Part shown: positions 61,428-64,000 of the stretch, piece after piece | How positions within the stretch are numbered: the stretch's first letter is position 1 | Layout: every line of letters begins with the position of its first letter | Origin: JAZQQB01 sp045628865 | GTDB lineage: Bacteria; Bacillota; Clostridia; Lachnospirales; Lachnospiraceae | NCBI GenBank assembly: GCA_045628865.1 | Contig: JAZQQB010000041.1 | Location: forward strand, 1-64,000 | Direction: 5' to 3' | DNA length: 64,000 nt | Made by a program: the position numbers and the translations under genes | The notes under the pieces: generated by a model | Told to the model about the DNA's origin: nothing | The model's input: only the letters and a program-made list of their open reading frames with translations | Databases searched by the model: none

Positions 61428-61460
61428 AAAAAGACCCAAACTGCCTTTGCAATCTGAGTC
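61428..61460 (-). terminator. aspS intrinsic terminator
   Basis: On the minus strand GACTCAGATTGC pairs with GCAGTTTGGGTC (61460-61433; G-T wobbles included) around an AAAG loop, followed by five T. It lies ~100 bases after the aspS stop and 20 bases before the transferase start. Confidence 0.8.
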
Positions 61461-61476
61461 CCTATATTCTTTATGT

Positions 61477-61532
61477 GTAACTATTCAGAGCCATACTAAT
61501 TTGCTTTCTGCGAATTGTTTCTGAATAGTTAC
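61477..61532. repeat. Short relative of the structured repeat (copy 3)
   Basis: GTAACTATTCAG (61477-61488) and CTGAATAGTTAC (61521-61532) are perfect 12-bp terminal inverted repeats identical to the ends of the 39-kb copies, with AGCCAT following the left end. The inside is reduced to 32 bases forming one stem (AATTTGC/GCGAATT). It sits in the aspS 3' untranslated region. Confidence 0.8.
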
Positions 61533-61562
61533 CTTTATGTAATAATTAGTCTATTTGTATGA

Positions 61563-63326
61563 TTAATCTTCTTTTGGAAGATTGATTGCGATGTGAACAT
61601 CGTCTAACTGTTTCTGTTCTACTGTTGCAGGAGCACCCATCATAATATCCATTGCATTCTTGTTCATTGGGAATGGAATGATCTCACGAATGCTTTCCTC
61701 ACCACAGATCAACATGATCATACGGTCAACACCAGGAGCAATACCAGCGTGTGGTGGCGCACCATAGCAGAATGCATTGTACATAGCTGGGAACTTGGCC
61801 TTTACATCATCCTCACCAAGTCCTACAAGCTTGAATGCTTCGATCATGATTTCTGGATCATGATTACGAACAGCACCTGAAGATAACTCAACACCATTAC
61901 ATACTAAGTCGTACTGGTAAGCTAAGATATCAAGTGGCTCCATTGTCTTTAACGCATTCATTCCACCCTGTGGCATAGAGAATGGGTTATGACAGAATTC
62001 TAATTCTCCTGATTCTTCTCCAATTTCATACATTGGGAAGTCAACGATCCAGCAGAATTCATATGTATTTTGTTTCATATGTTTCTCACTAGCTGCACCT
62101 AAAAGCTTTCTTAAAACACCAGCAGTCTTTTGAGCTGCTAATTTCTTTCCAGCTGTCAAACCAACAAAATCACCTGGCTTCAATCCTAAAGAAGCGATTA
62201 CTGCATCCTTCTTTTCCTGTAAGAATTTAGCGATACCACCAACGATCTCACCATTCTCATCTACCTTAAACCAGTAACCTTTATTTGCTGTAGCAACTTC
62301 AACATCAGCCATGATCGCATCGATCTGTTTTCTTGTTGCACTAAATTCATCTACAACGATAGCCTTTACAACATTTCCTTCAAATGGTCCAAAACCACAA
62401 TCAGCAAGTAATTCTGTAGCATCCTGTAATACAAGATCAATACGAAGGTCAGGCTTATCTGAACCATATTTATCCATAGCCTCTAAATAAGGAATTCTTA
62501 CAAATGGAGCTGTGGATGCATTGTTGTAAACACCGTATTTTGCAAATACTGGTGGTAATACTTCTTCAATCACTGCAAAAACATCTTCCTGAGAAGCGAA
62601 TGACATTTCCATATCTAACTGATAAAACTCACCAGGAGAACGGTCAGCACGAGCATCCTCATCTCTAAAACAAGGTGCTATCTGGAAATACTTATCAAAA
62701 CCTGAAGCCATTAAGATCTGTTTAAACTGCTGTGGAGCCTGTGGAAGTGCATAGAACTTTCCTGGATGATTTCTTGCAGGTACAAGGTAATCTCTTGCTC
62801 CTTCAGGTGATGAACAGGTAAGGATTGGTGTTGTAATTTCCATAAATCCCAAAGAGTTCATCTTCTGACGAAGTTCAGCAACGATCTGGCTTCTTAAGAT
62901 AATATTGCTCTTAACTGCTGGATTTCTTAAATCCAGGTAACGATATTTCAAACGAGTATTCTCATCTGCGTCCTTAGACTGGTTGATTTCAAAAGGAAGC
63001 GCATTGTATCTGCACTTACCAAGTACTTCAATCTTAGAAGGTACTACTTCAATATCACCTGTTGGAAGTTCTGGGTTTTTGCTGGAACGCTCTCTAACAG
63101 GTCCTGTGATCTGAATAACAGATTCTTTATTCAAAGAATCAATGATCTCCATCATTTCTTCTGTTTCAACAACAGCCTGTGTTGTTCCATAGAAATCTCT
63201 TAAGATCAAAAATCCTAAATTTTTACTTACTTTACGAATGTTCTCATACCAACCTACAAGTGTAACTTCTTTTCCAGCATCTGAAAGACGAAGCTCACCA
63301 CAGTTGTGTGTTCTTGACTGTACCAT
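61563..63326 (-). CDS. aspS: Aspartyl-tRNA synthetase
   Basis: Class II synthetase of 587 residues: N-terminal OB anticodon domain (VTLVGWYENIRK), motif 1 around GFMEITTPILT, motif 2 FRDEDARADRSPGEFYQLDMEM, bacterial GAD insertion domain (~280-420) and motif 3 GIAPGVDRMIML. The GAD domain marks the bacterial type. Discriminating versus nondiscriminating form cannot be told here. It follows hisS by 63 bases in the common hisS-aspS pair. Confidence 0.97.
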   Translation of the reverse strand: MVQSRTHNCGELRLSDAGKEVTLVGWYENIRKVSKNLGFLILRDFYGTTQAVVETEEMMEIIDSLNKESVIQITGPVRERSSKNPELPTGDIEVVPSKIEVLGKCRYNALPFEINQSKDADENTRLKYRYLDLRNPAVKSNIILRSQIVAELRQKMNSLGFMEITTPILTCSSPEGARDYLVPARNHPGKFYALPQAPQQFKQILMASGFDKYFQIAPCFRDEDARADRSPGEFYQLDMEMSFASQEDVFAVIEEVLPPVFAKYGVYNNASTAPFVRIPYLEAMDKYGSDKPDLRIDLVLQDATELLADCGFGPFEGNVVKAIVVDEFSATRKQIDAIMADVEVATANKGYWFKVDENGEIVGGIAKFLQEKKDAVIASLGLKPGDFVGLTAGKKLAAQKTAGVLRKLLGAASEKHMKQNTYEFCWIVDFPMYEIGEESGELEFCHNPFSMPQGGMNALKTMEPLDILAYQYDLVCNGVELSSGAVRNHDPEIMIEAFKLVGLGEDDVKAKFPAMYNAFCYGAPPHAGIAPGVDRMIMLICGEESIREIIPFPMNKNAMDIMMGAPATVEQKQLDDVHIAINLPKED

Positions 63327-63389
63327 GTCAATTCCTCTTTTCTTTAAGATTTAATTTAAATGTAACTGTTTCGTACCCTGACAGTCACC

Positions 63390-64000
63390 TTATTTCAAAG
63401 CTTCTTTATAGAATTCTTTAAATTCTGTATAACCTTCTTTGATAAGCTGTTCCTTCTGGAACTTCTTATTCTTGTTCATACGGGCAACTAAAATCTGCTC
63501 TCCATTGGCTCTTGCTTCCTGTGCAGCCACAATTACATCGCAAAGTGCCTGTCCGCTTACACCCTTTTCTACGAGATAAGCAGTTTTTGCAGGTCTGCCT
63601 GGAACTTCAAAACCGCTTTCAAGAAGTAATAAAACGATACGCTCGAAACCGATAGAAAATCCACAAGCTGGAACGTCCTGACCTGTAAACTTACCTACCA
63701 TCTTATCATAACGTCCACCACCGCCACAAGCGATACCAAGCTCTGGCATAGCGATTTCAAAAATAGTACCTGTATAATAACCCATACCACGCACTAAGGT
63801 TGGATCAAATACCAGCTTAAAGTCTGCTGATTTTACTGCAGATACACTGGCGATAATTTCTGCAAGGTTCTCTTTGATGTCAGCATCTAAGTAATCACCA
63901 AGCTTTTCTGCCATTTTCTCTAATCCGTCCAAGGAACCTTCGATTCCATCAAAAAGATCGATATATTTGTTTACACCTTCTTCAGCAAAACCTGCTTCCA
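63390..64000 (-). CDS. hisS: Histidyl-tRNA synthetase (3' part, runs off window)
   Basis: About 203 C-terminal residues of HisS; the frame stays open to base 64000, reading upstream through EAGFAEEGVNKYIDLF and continuing into DGLEKMAEKLGDYLD. Motifs: the histidine-A region RGMGYYTGTIFEI, GGGRYDKMVGKFTG, motif 3 ACGFSIGFERIVLLL and the C-terminal anticodon-binding domain (TAYLVEKGVSG... to FKEFYKEALK). The apparent internal ATG at 63932 is not the true start. Confidence 0.95.
   Translation of the reverse strand, partial: EAGFAEEGVNKYIDLFDGIEGSLDGLEKMAEKLGDYLDADIKENLAEIIASVSAVKSADFKLVFDPTLVRGMGYYTGTIFEIAMPELGIACGGGGRYDKMVGKFTGQDVPACGFSIGFERIVLLLLESGFEVPGRPAKTAYLVEKGVSGQALCDVIVAAQEARANGEQILVARMNKNKKFQKEQLIKEGYTEFKEFYKEALK

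Overview
This window reads as chromosomal DNA of a spore-forming, low-to-moderate GC Firmicute of the class Clostridia, most likely family Lachnospiraceae. The evidence is the sporulation genes (spoIIGA, sigE, sigG, a YlmC/YmxH gene, a SpoVD-like PBP), the SCIFF peptide and its maturase beside a fused secDF, strong AGGAGG ribosome sites, and housekeeping operons in clostridial order. The genus cannot be named from the sequence. Nearly all genes are on the minus strand. I saw no tRNA, rRNA, CRISPR, IS element or prophage.

Layout, left to right. (1) 1-910: 5' part of gdhA. (2) 1.2-2.2 kb: a DUF5688-type protein. (3) 2.5-6.9 kb: YqeG phosphatase, shikimate genes aroE-aroK-aroQ, efp, an unknown gene, nrdR and a YlmC/YmxH gene. 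(4) 7.0-9.5 kb: sigG on the plus strand meets spoIIGA-sigE tail to tail; spoIIGA has a Spo0A-type promoter. (5) 9.7-19.4 kb: a reduced division cluster mraZ-rsmH-ftsL-PBP-SpoVD-like PBP-ftsW-ftsQ-ftsZ, with a MraZ operator array at its promoter. (6) 19.8-21.6 kb: ychF and a flavodoxin. (7) 21.9-34.2 kb: murE-priA-def-fmt-rsmB-rlmN-prpC-pknB-rsgA-rpe. (8) 34.3-38.8 kb: a two-TM protein of unknown function, then an operon of three WXG100-like proteins, an unknown acidic protein and a lipase with a helical C-terminus, resembling a type VII secretion effector module. (9) 38.8-40.8 kb: two copies of a structured ~140-bp repeat, then fabV and an SCP2-like gene. (10) 40.9-51.4 kb: HD hydrolase, thioesterase, recJ, an endonuclease/phosphatase-family protein, and a glycerol operon (GlpA-like, FAD oxidoreductase, DUF1667, glpP, glpK) with a long structured leader. 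(11) 51.4-55.5 kb: secDF, SCIFF maturase and the 47-residue SCIFF peptide. (12) 55.6-64 kb: membrane proteins, an M13 lipoprotein peptidase, PHP phosphoesterase, Sfp-type transferase, aspS and part of hisS.

How it fits together: the window covers translation and its quality control, division and spore-cell fate, PASTA-kinase signalling and glycerol catabolism. The most unusual material is the candidate type VII effector operon at 35.3-38.6 kb, with its 21-bp-period direct repeats, and the neighbouring structured repeat family, which has a third, shortened copy at 61.5 kb. The best regulatory finds are the 10-bp-period AAGTGG array at mraZ, the Spo0A-type spoIIGA promoter with long spacing, and the leader of the glycerol operon, which encodes its own GlpP antiterminator.
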